46,299 nucleotides of DNA from JAQVEB01 sp028698105 (lineage in GTDB: Bacteria > Bacteroidota > Bacteroidia > Bacteroidales > Dysgonomonadaceae). Position 1 is the stretch's first letter; each line of letters starts with the position of its first letter. Both the position numbers and the translations under genes were made by a program. Shown here one piece after another: positions 1 through 7,849 of this stretch. Location: contig CAXYYA010000030.1 in assembly GCA_964293155.1 (NCBI GenBank), forward strand, positions 1 to 46,299. Reading direction: 5' to 3'. Below the pieces are notes generated by a model that was given only the letters and a program-made list of their open reading frames with translations, was not told the DNA's origin and did no database searches.

Positions 1-57
1 TTACGAACGAAAATGCATTCCGTTTTACAAAAGTAAGATGTTTTTAAGAATAAAGGT

Positions 58-65
58 TATTTTTG
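58..65 (+). promoter_or_regulatory. Bacteroidota -7 box before the TIGR02757 gene
   Basis: TATTTTTG matches the TAnnTTTG -7 consensus used by the Bacteroidota primary sigma factor and lies 21 bp before the ATG at 87. No convincing -33 TTTG is visible upstream. Confidence 0.5.
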
Positions 66-86
66 CAGGGATTTATTTGAATAAAA

Positions 87-860
87 ATGCAGTTTACAAA
101 AGAGGAATTAAGGATTTTTTTGGGTGAAAAATCTGAATTTTACAATTGTACGTCATTTATTGACAACGATCCCATTTTCATTCCGCATCAATTTACCCGA
201 AAGCAGGACATTGAGATCATGGGTTTCTTTGCTGCCACACTTGCGTGGGGGCAACGAAAGACGATCATCAACAAATGTTGGAAATTGTCCGACAGGATGG
301 GAGGAGAGCCGTTTCACTTTGTAAAAACGCACACTGCGGCGGATTTAAAGAAATTGCAGGGATTTAAACACCGTACGTTCAACGATACCGATCTTTTATA
401 TTTTGTTGATTTTCTGCACAGGCATTACTTGGTTTACGATTCGCTGGAAGACGCCTTTTTTCCTGACGGAAAATTTATTTCGATCGAAAATTCGCTCACG
501 CACTTCGAAAAGTATTTCTTTGATCATCCCGATGCACCACAGCGCACACGTAAACACGTGGCTACGCCCGCGCGCAACTCCACGTGCAAACGATTGAACA
601 TGTTTCTCCGATGGATGGTGCGCGCGGATGATAAAGGAGTGGATTTCGGCCTGTGGAAACGAATACCGCAAAGCGCGCTGATTTGCCCCATTGATGTGCA
701 TGTGGACCGGACTGCCCGGAAACTGGGATTGATAACCCGCAAACAAACCGATTGGAAAACAGCTGTGGAACTCACCGAAAACCTTCGGTTACTGGATGCT
801 AAGGATCCGGTGAAGTATGATTTTGCCCTTTTCGGCTTGTCTGTTGAGAAGATTTTTTGA
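87..860 (+). CDS. TIGR02757 (DUF2400) family protein
   Basis: This 257-residue protein matches the TIGR02757/DUF2400 family, which is widespread in Bacteroidota. The family hallmarks seen are the N-terminal block around residues 40-60 (GFFAATLAWGQRKTI) and the C-terminal block ICPIDVHVDRTARKLGL near residue 200. The latter resembles the aspartate-containing segment of HhH-GPD DNA glycosylases (VDTHxxRVxxRLGL in endonuclease III), so a link to nucleic-acid binding or repair is possible. That link is inference, and no activity is established. There is no signal peptide or membrane segment, so it should be cytoplasmic. It is monocistronic, with a TAnnTTTG box 21 bp upstream of the ATG. Length is normal for the family. 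Confidence 0.85.
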   Translation: MQFTKEELRIFLGEKSEFYNCTSFIDNDPIFIPHQFTRKQDIEIMGFFAATLAWGQRKTIINKCWKLSDRMGGEPFHFVKTHTAADLKKLQGFKHRTFNDTDLLYFVDFLHRHYLVYDSLEDAFFPDGKFISIENSLTHFEKYFFDHPDAPQRTRKHVATPARNSTCKRLNMFLRWMVRADDKGVDFGLWKRIPQSALICPIDVHVDRTARKLGLITRKQTDWKTAVELTENLRLLDAKDPVKYDFALFGLSVEKIF

Positions 861-930
861 CCTTTAACACTCCCCGTTTCGCGGTATTCCTCCTGCTCGC
901 GCCGATTTGCAATCGGTGTGTGGCGCAGAC

Positions 931-995
931 ATCGTCTCCCCTGTGGTAAAAAAAGAAGAAACCACACGAGGAGACTCGTGCGGGAGCAAGGGGTT
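931..995. repeat. Dispersed hairpin repeat, copy 1 (GCGGGAGCAAGGGG type)
   Basis: The gap after the TIGR02757 gene contains inverted segments GTGGT/ACCAC and CGAGgaGACTCG, then GCGGGAGCAAGGGG. A related copy in opposite orientation lies at 26915-26975 and shares CCCGCACGA, TCGTGTGGTT and GCGGGAGCAAGGGG. It looks like an intergenic palindromic repeat and has no coding content. Confidence 0.6.
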
Positions 996-1001
996 CTATA
1001 A

Positions 1002-1035
1002 TAAAAAAGCTGTAACATCTTTCTGCTACAGCTCT
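1002..1035 (-). terminator. Intrinsic terminator of the DUF5683-like gene
   Basis: On the minus strand AGCTGTA and TACAGCT form a 7-bp stem (extendable with CA/TG) around a loop, followed by a T-run. It begins about 30 bp past the stop of the 1068-1604 gene. Confidence 0.75.
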
Positions 1036-1067
1036 TTATATCAGTAAGAGAATATTTTAAGAAAACA

Positions 1068-1604
1068 TCAGAAAGTAACTTTCATTGAAAGTCCTACCGA
1101 TGTATTCGTTTGGCCTAAGTAGTTATTTGCATCGAAATAAGGATTCACCTGCAGACTTATTCCTCCTTTCCCGCGTTGGTCTTGAAAGTACATGTTATTT
1201 ACTTTCGCAACGCGCACCGCATCAACAATAGACCATATATCTATGGCCGTCCCGGCCAAAATTCCGGCAAGCATCAACGGTAACCCTTTAGTCGACACGT
1301 TGGTCTGGTTATTATCCAAATTCGCAGAAATAAACTGTCCGTAACCAACTCCCATTACAGCCACGCTAGCTACATATCCGCCCAGAAAAGACAAACCACG
1401 TCCGGTTTCGCCACTAATCATTTGACCTAATCCCGGAACAAGCCATGAAGCCACACCCATTACAGTTGGATTGTTTGGATCGCCTGGTTGCGGAGAGTAC
1501 ATTTTGTAGTCGTACACCTGCTTGTTTAATTTGTAAGATTGAGCCTGTGAAGAGAAAATAGAAAAACTAAAAAATACGCATAAAGCAATAACTGTCTGTT
1601 TCAT
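1068..1604 (-). CDS. DUF5683-like envelope protein
   Basis: This 178-residue protein begins with a clear signal peptide (about residues 1-21, cleaved after SQA). Residues 45-85 carry the pattern GVASWLVPGLGQMISGETGRG followed by two hydrophobic glycine-rich stretches (about 70-90 and 105-125), as in Bacteroidota DUF5683-type proteins and the related small proteins with a PGLGQ motif. The C-terminus ends in alternating polar and hydrophobic residues and a terminal Phe (SLSMKVTF), like outer-membrane beta-strand ends. Function is not known. An intrinsic terminator follows directly. It reads toward the TIGR02757 gene (convergent) and looks monocistronic. Confidence 0.7.
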   Translation of the reverse strand: MKQTVIALCVFFSFSIFSSQAQSYKLNKQVYDYKMYSPQPGDPNNPTVMGVASWLVPGLGQMISGETGRGLSFLGGYVASVAVMGVGYGQFISANLDNNQTNVSTKGLPLMLAGILAGTAIDIWSIVDAVRVAKVNNMYFQDQRGKGGISLQVNPYFDANNYLGQTNTSVGLSMKVTF

Positions 1605-1729
1605 AATTTTAAATTTAAAAAGAATTAATAGAATTACTCCGCAAAGATATTATAAAATGTCAATTGCAGGTGTATTCCTTTAAAAAAAATTAAAAAAAAG
1701 ACTATTTTTTAGCTGCACTGGTAAAGCTC

Positions 1730-2843
1730 TCAACTTTCTCCTCCAAACTCCATCAGGTAGGCCTTGATAAAATCATCGAGATCGCCGTCCATGACGCCGG
1801 TAACGTCCGATGTCTGGTAGTTGGTGCGGTGGTCTTTCACGCGACGGTCGTCGAAGACATAGCTGCGGATTTGCGACCCCCATTCGATTTTCTTTTTCCC
1901 CGCTTCAATTTCGGCCTGCGCTGCGCGCCGTTTTTCGAGTTCCATCTCGTAGAGTTGCGAACGCAACAAACGCAGCGCGTTTTCGCGATTACCGAGTTGC
2001 GAGCGGCTTTCGGTGTTCTCGATTACTATTTCCTGCGTTTCGCCGGTATCGGGATCGGTGTAGTTGTAGTGCAGTCGCACGCCGGTTTCAACCTTGTTCA
2101 CGTTCTGCCCGCCGGCACCCGATGAACGGAAGGTGTCCCAGCTCAGGTTCGCGGGATTCACTTCAATCTCGATGCTGTCGTCCACCAGCGGAACCACGAA
2201 AACCGATGCGAACGATGTCATTCGTTTGCCCTGCGCGTTGTAGGGCGATACGCGGACCAGGCGGTGCACGCCGTTCTCGCTTTTCAGGAAACCATAAGCC
2301 AGATCGCCTTCCACTTGCAGTGTAGCGGTTTTTATGCCGGCATCGTCGCCGTCCTGCCAGTTGGTGACGGTGGTTTTGTAACTCTTGCTTTCGCACCAGC
2401 GCTGGTACATGCGGAAAAGCATCGAAGCCCAGTCCTGGCTTTCGGTTCCACCGGCGCCGGCGTTAATTTTCAGTACGGCGCCCAACTGGTCTTCTTCGCG
2501 ACGGAGCATATTTTTCAGTTCCAGCTCTTCGATCAGCCGGAGCGCTTCGGCGTAGTTGGCATCTACCTCTTCTTCCGACACGATGCCTTCTTTCACGAAA
2601 TCGTAGGCCAGTTGCAATTCGTCGGTTGCCGATTTTACTTCGTTATACGCATTTATCCACCCTTTGAGCTCGCGAACCACCTTCATTTGTGCTTCGGCCG
2701 TTTTGGGGTCGTTCCAAAATTCGGGCGATTGTGTTCTTAGTTCTTCTTCTTCGAGTTGTATGGTCTTTGCATCAATGTCAAAGATACCCCCTCAGCGCCT
2801 GCTCGCGCTCCAACACATCTTTAAGTTGGTCTGCCGTTATCAT
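1730..2843 (-). CDS. prfB: Peptide chain release factor 2 with +1 programmed frameshift
   Basis: RF2 ends translation at UGA and UAA codons. Translation begins at the ATG at 2843 (MITADQLKDV) and meets an in-frame TGA at 2780-2778. The site reads AGGGGG TAT CTT TGA C, the classical RF2 shift signal: an internal Shine-Dalgarno, a slippery CTT and a UGA followed by C. A +1 shift reads GAC and continues from 2779 to 1730, giving 370 residues, normal for RF2. The GGQ peptidyl-hydrolysis motif is present (SGAGGQNVNKVETG). The codon-reading tripeptide appears as SPY (VRVSPYNAQGKR) rather than the SPF of E. coli, as I recall for other Bacteroidota RF2. A three-unit 10-bp repeat lies just upstream of the start. 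Confidence 0.97.
2776..2791 (-). promoter_or_regulatory. RF2 autoregulatory +1 frameshift site
   Basis: On the minus strand the sequence is AGGGGGTATCTTTGAC. The purine-rich block pairs with the 16S rRNA 3' end, CTT is the slippery codon and TGA C is the weak stop. Low RF2 levels favour the shift, so the factor controls its own synthesis. This is established for prfB in many bacteria, and the signal here is complete. Confidence 0.95.
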
Positions 2844-2868
2844 ATTTTGTTGATTTGTAGTTTGAAAG

Positions 2869-2900
2869 AGATTGAATAAGATTGAGAAAGATTGATTTGT
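2869..2900. repeat. 10-bp tandem repeat ATTGANNNAG, three units
   Basis: Units at 2871-2880, 2881-2890 and 2891-2900 share ATTGA at an exact 10-bp period. It is the reverse complement of the TCAATCT repeat at 18151-18230, so the same minisatellite type occurs twice in the window. It sits 28 bp upstream of the prfB start and may affect its leader. Confidence 0.6.
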
Positions 2901-3071
2901 GAAGACGGGCAATTTGCTTTCCGCCGCCGTCAATCTTATTCCATCTGATTTAAAGGATGCAAATTTACGCAAAAGATACGGATATGACAAGCATCTCGTT
3001 AAAAACGCTTTTTCAGAAACAATTTCGATAAATTCATTGTTATAATAACGGACAAATAAAAATCAAACAGT

Positions 3072-3365
3072 ATGTACGATTATCATGAACCCCCCGAAAG
3101 TTTAAGTGAAAAAGCAAAAAGCCGCCTTAGGGCGCTCAACAGTTTAAAGGAAGAAATTGAAGCGATAGACTGGTACGCACAACGCGCAGACGTGGAGAAA
3201 GACAATTCGTTGAAGGCCATCCTCAAACACAATATGGAAGAAGAAATGGAACACGCCGTGATGACGTTGGAGTGGCTTCGCCGGAATATGGATGGCTGGG
3301 ACGAATACCTGAAAGAATTTCTGTTTACAAAAGGCGATATTGCCCATCACGAAGAGGAAAAATAG
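3072..3365 (+). CDS. Encapsulated-ferritin-like (EncFtn) protein
   Basis: This 97-residue protein closely resembles the encapsulin-associated ferritin EncFtn, recalled from the Rhodospirillum rubrum protein. Shared blocks are EEIEAIDWYAQR (residues 27-38), EEEMEHAVMTLEWLRRN (56-72) and the EFLFTKG end. The iron ligands are all in place: E27/E28, W34 and E57/E58 with H61. EncFtn is a half-ferritin that dimerises to form a ferroxidase centre and usually works inside an encapsulin shell, which stores the iron. The usual C-terminal encapsulin-targeting peptide is not visible, since the protein ends in HHEEEK. No encapsulin gene lies nearby, because the next gene is a convergent metallophosphatase. 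The shell gene may be elsewhere or absent. Confidence 0.85.
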   Translation: MYDYHEPPESLSEKAKSRLRALNSLKEEIEAIDWYAQRADVEKDNSLKAILKHNMEEEMEHAVMTLEWLRRNMDGWDEYLKEFLFTKGDIAHHEEEK

Positions 3366-3396
3366 TCTTTTTTTGGCTGTTTTTTTAGTTTTTCCG

Positions 3397-4944
3397 TTAC
3401 CTGAATTTATAATTGGTTCCGGGAACGGTGGTGAAGGAAATTTTCTTTAAATCCACGGCTTTTGCACGGTTATCGAGTTTCGGATGGATAGGCGAGTGCT
3501 TTTTGAGGTATTCCACCAGCACATCGTGAACGGTATAATCCATAATTTTTATATTCTTCGCGTTTTTCAAGCGGCAAACGGTTGTTTTCGGGTCGCCTTC
3601 GCGCACGCAGGCCGAGATAGTGTAAGTTGCATCCGGTTCCATCGGTTTATTACCGATGTTTACCGACAAAATGCGACGCCCTTTCGGCTTCGAGGTATCC
3701 AACTCTACTTCCATCCCCGAAAATCGCACCAGCCAACCGCCGAACCTTTCCTGTGGATTTTTGGCAAATACGTTATTTGCTTCTTTTTCGAGCCACTCTT
3801 TGATCTGTTTTCCGGTAACTTCTCCGGTTTTAACCTGCTCATTTACGGGTAGCATGCACCAGATATCGTTCATGTTGATGGGTGCGGGATCATTTTTTTC
3901 GGGAACAACAGGGTATCCGAACCGAAAGCCGTTGGAGAGCGACACGTCCGCACCGGTTTTCCATCGCATGGCATCGGTGATGAAGTTATCCATCGGTGTT
4001 TGAACGGGAATGTACCGGTACAAAGGAGTTGCCGTGGAACCCACCACTTCTTCCAGTTTCTTCTGATACGGTTTTTTGGCCTTATCAATTATTTTCTGAA
4101 GCGCTTCATCGGCCGGATATTTCTCCGGATCAACGTCAATCAGTTCGTATTCGTCCGATACAAACTTATCATCTTCAAAATGAAGTGTGAGTTTGCCTAC
4201 GAACGATCCGAAAGCGCCAGGTTCGGTCACTTTGGCATATTTGCCTTCTATCGGCTTGCGGATGCGTTCGTGCGTATCGTTTCCGAGGATGTAATCCACA
4301 TCTTTGGCTATGGTTTTATTCGATAAAGCCACCTGCTTGAAAATACCGATATGCGTGATCAGGAAAATTACATCGGCACGTTCTTCGTTCTTTACTTTTT
4401 TGATGAGAGCGGCTACGTTTTGATCAATTCCGTTGAATGCAATGCCTTTGCTGAACTTCGGATTCTGGCGTTCGGGAATATCGGGATCGTTAATGCCGAT
4501 GAAGGCGAGCCGTATGTTGCCGATGCTTTTTATCCAGTATGAGGGGAAAAGGTTTTCGCCGGTTTTTTCGTCTTTCATGTTTTGTACGATCACCTGCGTA
4601 CGGTAATTTTTCATCACATCCAACATGATTTCTTTGCCGTAAACCACCTCCCAGTTACCGGGGATAAGCAGATCGTAGTGCATGTCTTTCACAATGTCCG
4701 AGAAAATTTTTCCTTCGGAAAGCGCGGCGTAGCCGCTTCCCTGGATCATGTCGCCACCATCTACGATGATCGTACGTCCGGCCGCCCGCTGCGTGTTAAA
4801 GAGCGTTTTAATGTGCGCCAATCCTCCCCGTTTTTTAAAAACTATTTTTCCGTTTTCAACAAAGAGTTCCTCGTGCGGGTCTATTTGACCGTGAATATCG
4901 GCTGTTTGCAGGATGGTGATGGAGAAAGCGTTCTTTTTGCTCAT
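3397..4944 (-). CDS. SoxB-like 5'-nucleotidase family metallophosphoesterase
   Basis: The 515-residue protein has an N-terminal calcineurin-type metallophosphoesterase domain and a C-terminal 5'-nucleotidase domain (from about residue 310). Metal-ligand motifs seen are TADIHGQ (D16, H18), DGGDMIQGS (D62, D65), LITHIG and NDTHERI. The canonical catalytic GNH(D/E) is GNWE here (N97-W98-E99), followed by VVYG. Loss of that His and the W-E-x-x-Y-G pattern recall SoxB thiosulfohydrolases (GHWEFTYG) more than UshA. There is no signal peptide: the domain starts at residue 5. It would therefore be cytoplasmic unless the start is wrong, while UshA and SoxB are periplasmic. Substrate is unknown. Confidence 0.8.
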   Translation of the reverse strand: MSKKNAFSITILQTADIHGQIDPHEELFVENGKIVFKKRGGLAHIKTLFNTQRAAGRTIIVDGGDMIQGSGYAALSEGKIFSDIVKDMHYDLLIPGNWEVVYGKEIMLDVMKNYRTQVIVQNMKDEKTGENLFPSYWIKSIGNIRLAFIGINDPDIPERQNPKFSKGIAFNGIDQNVAALIKKVKNEERADVIFLITHIGIFKQVALSNKTIAKDVDYILGNDTHERIRKPIEGKYAKVTEPGAFGSFVGKLTLHFEDDKFVSDEYELIDVDPEKYPADEALQKIIDKAKKPYQKKLEEVVGSTATPLYRYIPVQTPMDNFITDAMRWKTGADVSLSNGFRFGYPVVPEKNDPAPINMNDIWCMLPVNEQVKTGEVTGKQIKEWLEKEANNVFAKNPQERFGGWLVRFSGMEVELDTSKPKGRRILSVNIGNKPMEPDATYTISACVREGDPKTTVCRLKNAKNIKIMDYTVHDVLVEYLKKHSPIHPKLDNRAKAVDLKKISFTTVPGTNYKFR

Positions 4945-5014
4945 GATGCGGCTGGTTTGGAATTATACAAATAAAACCATTTTTCGCCTCAAAATGTTCT
5001 CCCGAAATCGGATT

Positions 5015-6097
5015 TCAATTCTGTGGTTGCGTGTGAATTATCAGTTTCTCGCCGGTTTTCAGTACCTTCCCCAGATTGGGATTCCACCTGCGTAACTGTT
5101 CGACCGAGCAACCATATTTACGCGAAATAGCGTAAAGGGTTTCGCCCGGCTTCACTTCGTGCAGGATTTGCGGCGGGGTGTTTTGCGTAGAACCGGGTTT
5201 TACTTCTGCCGGCTCGGGCACGGTTAGTGGCTCGGAAATGATCATCGCGTTTTTCACCTGCTCGTTTATTTGCTGTTCTTTTCGTGTGGAATCGGGCAGG
5301 GAAGTGGAATCGGTATAGTTGGTTTGTCGGGCGACCTGCACGGAATCCGTAAGCGTTTCCGCCGGACGGGAGTGGATTATCGGGGCGATGGAATCTGTTG
5401 CATTATCATTTACCGAAGCGGTTTCGGAGGCCTTTTCCGTCGGTCGGAGTTTTCGCAAGTCCACCGGTTGCGGTTCTTCAGCTTTCGCATCTTCCCTCGC
5501 TTTGGCAGTGATAAAAGCATTTTTGTGCTTATCATCCTTTACGACTTGTTCTTTACTTTTCGTCGTGGTTTTTTGTTTCGTTTTAACGCGGGATTGAGCC
5601 AGCGTTACGTCTTTCAATACCCTGCCGCCGCGAAGGTAACGCGAAGCGTAGTATTGTTCCGTGGACGAAGAAACGATAACGCCGTTGCTGGTTGACGCAT
5701 GAATAAACCTGAAATTGCCGTTGGGCAGTGTTTCCGTAACGATGCCCACATGGCCCACTTTCCCGTTGTGGCTGCGTCCTTCAAAAAACACCAAATCGCC
5801 AACTGTGAGCTCTTCTTTTCTCCGTACGGAGGGGAGTTGCCGGTCTTGTCCGCTCGAACTCGGACTCAGGTTATAACCGAACTTTTTGAAAACAAAGGAT
5901 GTATAGCCGGAACAATCGAACGAATTCGGGCCTTTTCCCGCATACCGGTACGGTTTGCCGAGGTATTTCCTGCTATAGTCAATGATGTCGTTTTGCAGAG
6001 CGGAAATGTTCTTACTGCCCGATGCAGCCTTTCGCGACACGCCACAGGAGGCTATAATAATGGAAAGGAATATAAGCAGAGTTATTTTTTTAACCAT
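5015..6097 (-). CDS. NlpC/P60 family lipoprotein with C-terminal LysM
   Basis: This 360-residue protein starts with a lipoprotein signal (lipobox IIASC, Cys18). An NlpC/P60 endopeptidase domain follows at about 35-165 with the catalytic Cys62 (FDCSGYTSF), His116 (KVGHVGIV) and a third polar residue at His133 (FIHAS). A long low-complexity linker rich in K, T, S and P covers about 170-310. A LysM peptidoglycan-binding domain closes the protein (about 312-356: VKPGETLYAISRKYGCSVEQ). Such enzymes cleave peptide stems of murein, typically D-Glu-meso-DAP bonds. It would be anchored in the membrane facing the periplasm. LysM at the C-terminal end with a long spacer is common in Bacteroidota. It is monocistronic. 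Confidence 0.9.
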   Translation of the reverse strand: MVKKITLLIFLSIIIASCGVSRKAASGSKNISALQNDIIDYSRKYLGKPYRYAGKGPNSFDCSGYTSFVFKKFGYNLSPSSSGQDRQLPSVRRKEELTVGDLVFFEGRSHNGKVGHVGIVTETLPNGNFRFIHASTSNGVIVSSSTEQYYASRYLRGGRVLKDVTLAQSRVKTKQKTTTKSKEQVVKDDKHKNAFITAKAREDAKAEEPQPVDLRKLRPTEKASETASVNDNATDSIAPIIHSRPAETLTDSVQVARQTNYTDSTSLPDSTRKEQQINEQVKNAMIISEPLTVPEPAEVKPGSTQNTPPQILHEVKPGETLYAISRKYGCSVEQLRRWNPNLGKVLKTGEKLIIHTQPQN

Positions 6098-6233
6098 TGA
6101 TCATTGGTTTCGGATGAACTCGATTTTTTTCGATGATGCAAAAATAATGAAAAGCAGTGAGAGAAAACACCCGAAAACAGTTGATTTAACTATTTATCCG
6201 AAATTTTAGAACTTAAGCAGTCTTGCGCTCCGG

Positions 6234-6265
6234 GATTGCGGAAATGAAAAAAAGCAGTATTTTTG
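6234..6265 (+). promoter_or_regulatory. Bacteroidota promoter for the HAD gene
   Basis: TTG at 6234-6236 (-33) and TATTTTTG at 6258-6265 (-7) are separated by 21 bp. The start codon follows at 6297. Confidence 0.6.
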
Positions 6266-6296
6266 TTCCAAAAATCAGTTTTAAAAACACGATAAA

Positions 6297-6905
6297 ATGC
6301 AACAACTTAAAAACATCATTTTCGATTTCGGAGGCGTATTAATTGACTGGAACCCGGTGTATCTCTACAAAAAGATATTTGAAACGGAAGAGGAAATGAA
6401 TTATTTTCTGGAGAATATTTGCACGTACGATTGGAACATCCTGCAAGATGCGGGGCGTCCCATTTCGGTTGCCACAGCCGAGAAACAGGCCGAATTCCCT
6501 GAATATAAAGACTTGATCGCGATGTATTACGGGCGATGGACGGAAATGGTGGGCGGGCTTTTCGAAGAAAACGTTAAACTCATCAAACCGTTGAAGAAAA
6601 AATATAAGATTTACGGCCTCACCAATTGGTCGGCAGAAACCATTCCGATGGCCATGGAGCGCTACGATTTTTTTGACGATCTCGACGGTATTGTGGTTTC
6701 GGGCGCCGAAAAACTGATAAAACCCGACAAAAAACTGTATCAGATTCTGATAGACCGCTATTCCATCACTCCGCAGGAGTCGTTGTTTATTGATGACAAT
6801 GCTAAAAATATAGCTGCCGCTATTGAAATGGGTTTCCAAACGATCCATTTAACACCGGACACGAATTTGGAGGAAAAACTCAACGAGCTGCGTTTACTCG
6901 ACTAA
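6297..6905 (+). CDS. HAD family hydrolase (subfamily IA, YihX-like)
   Basis: The protein has 202 residues and all HAD signatures. The nucleophile Asp10 lies in IIFDFGGVLIDW, a threonine motif appears at about residue 108 (YGLTNWS), a lysine at about 138 (IKPDKKLY) and the acidic motif FIDDNAKNI near 165. An inserted helical cap lies at about 20-85, as in subfamily I. The sequence is most like YihX-type phosphatases, which act on alpha-D-glucose-1-phosphate in E. coli, but the substrate here is not proven. It is cytoplasmic. It ends 22 bp from the convergent RluA gene and has its own promoter. Confidence 0.88.
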   Translation: MQQLKNIIFDFGGVLIDWNPVYLYKKIFETEEEMNYFLENICTYDWNILQDAGRPISVATAEKQAEFPEYKDLIAMYYGRWTEMVGGLFEENVKLIKPLKKKYKIYGLTNWSAETIPMAMERYDFFDDLDGIVVSGAEKLIKPDKKLYQILIDRYSITPQESLFIDDNAKNIAAAIEMGFQTIHLTPDTNLEEKLNELRLLD

Positions 6906-6926
6906 AAATGGCTCCGCGTGGCCGCA

Positions 6927-7829
6927 TTACTTCAAAAGCTTCATAAATTCCTTCGGAACGGACGTTTCAAAATTCATGCGTTTTCCGGTAACCGGATGAT
7001 AAAACTCCAGCACCCGGGCGTGCAGCGCGATCCGTCCGATAAGCGTTTGCGAGCCGTATTTCCGGTCGCCGACGATGGGGTGGCCGATATCTTTCATGTG
7101 CACGCGGATCTGGTTTTTTCTGCCGGTTTCAAGTTCCACTTCGAGCAGCGAAAACTGTTCGGTGAATTGCAGCCGTTTGTAACGAGTTACCGCCGGTTTT
7201 CCGCCGTTATCGGTATTGCTGGAATAAATAACGTGCGTTTTCTTGTTCTCGGTGAGCCAACTCGAAATCTTTCCCTCTTCTTTCTCCACCTTGCCCTCCA
7301 CGAGGGCGATGTATGTTCTTTTGGTAACTACATCGCGCCAGTTATCGCGAAACGCGTGCTGCACATCGCCGGTTTTGGCAAACACCAAAACGCCCGATGT
7401 AAGCTGATCGAGCCGGTGAACCGTAAAAATTTTGTTTTTCGGCGACGATCGCAGAACATGTTCTTTCAGAATGGAAAAAGCGGTGGTATCCATACCGCTG
7501 CCGGTGGTAACCGTCAGCAGCCCTGCTGCTTTGTCTATAACAATGATGTGGTCGTCTTCGTACAAAATATGCAGTTGCGGAGTGTCTTTCTCCACAATGG
7601 TGCGCCGGTTGCTCACCTGCACGTTGTCTCCCTGTTGCAGCGGATGATCGAATTGGGATATGGCTTTGCCGTTTACAGCCACTTGCCCGTATTTCAACAA
7701 CGATTTTACCGCGTTACGGCTCATTCCGCCCATTTTTGCAAGAAGAAAATCCATTAAAAGGGCATTTTCTTTCACTGTCAGGGTGGTGACTTTCGGTGTG
7801 GAATACGGTTGCTTGGTTCTTTTATACAT
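6927..7829 (-). CDS. RluA family pseudouridine synthase
   Basis: The 300-residue protein has an N-terminal S4 RNA-binding domain (about 20-75, SRNAVKSLLKYGQVAVNG) and an RluA catalytic domain with the signature HRLDQLTSGVLVFAKT, in which Asp141 is the catalytic residue. It isomerises uridine to pseudouridine in rRNA or tRNA. Which of the RluA, RluC or RluD type positions it modifies cannot be told from sequence alone. The S4 domain argues for an RluC/RluD-like role on 23S rRNA. The downstream motif RKNQIRVHMKDIGHPIVGD is conserved. The GH5 gene lies just upstream on the same strand (20-bp gap), which may be chance. Confidence 0.9.
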   Translation of the reverse strand: MYKRTKQPYSTPKVTTLTVKENALLMDFLLAKMGGMSRNAVKSLLKYGQVAVNGKAISQFDHPLQQGDNVQVSNRRTIVEKDTPQLHILYEDDHIIVIDKAAGLLTVTTGSGMDTTAFSILKEHVLRSSPKNKIFTVHRLDQLTSGVLVFAKTGDVQHAFRDNWRDVVTKRTYIALVEGKVEKEEGKISSWLTENKKTHVIYSSNTDNGGKPAVTRYKRLQFTEQFSLLEVELETGRKNQIRVHMKDIGHPIVGDRKYGSQTLIGRIALHARVLEFYHPVTGKRMNFETSVPKEFMKLLK

Positions 7830-7849
7830 CGTGAGTTTCTTGAATTGCC

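Noticed and set aside
6918..7757. Long open frame on the plus strand opposite the RluA gene
   Set aside because: It is the antisense shadow of a gene with clear pseudouridine synthase motifs, and its own translation shows no recognisable domain.
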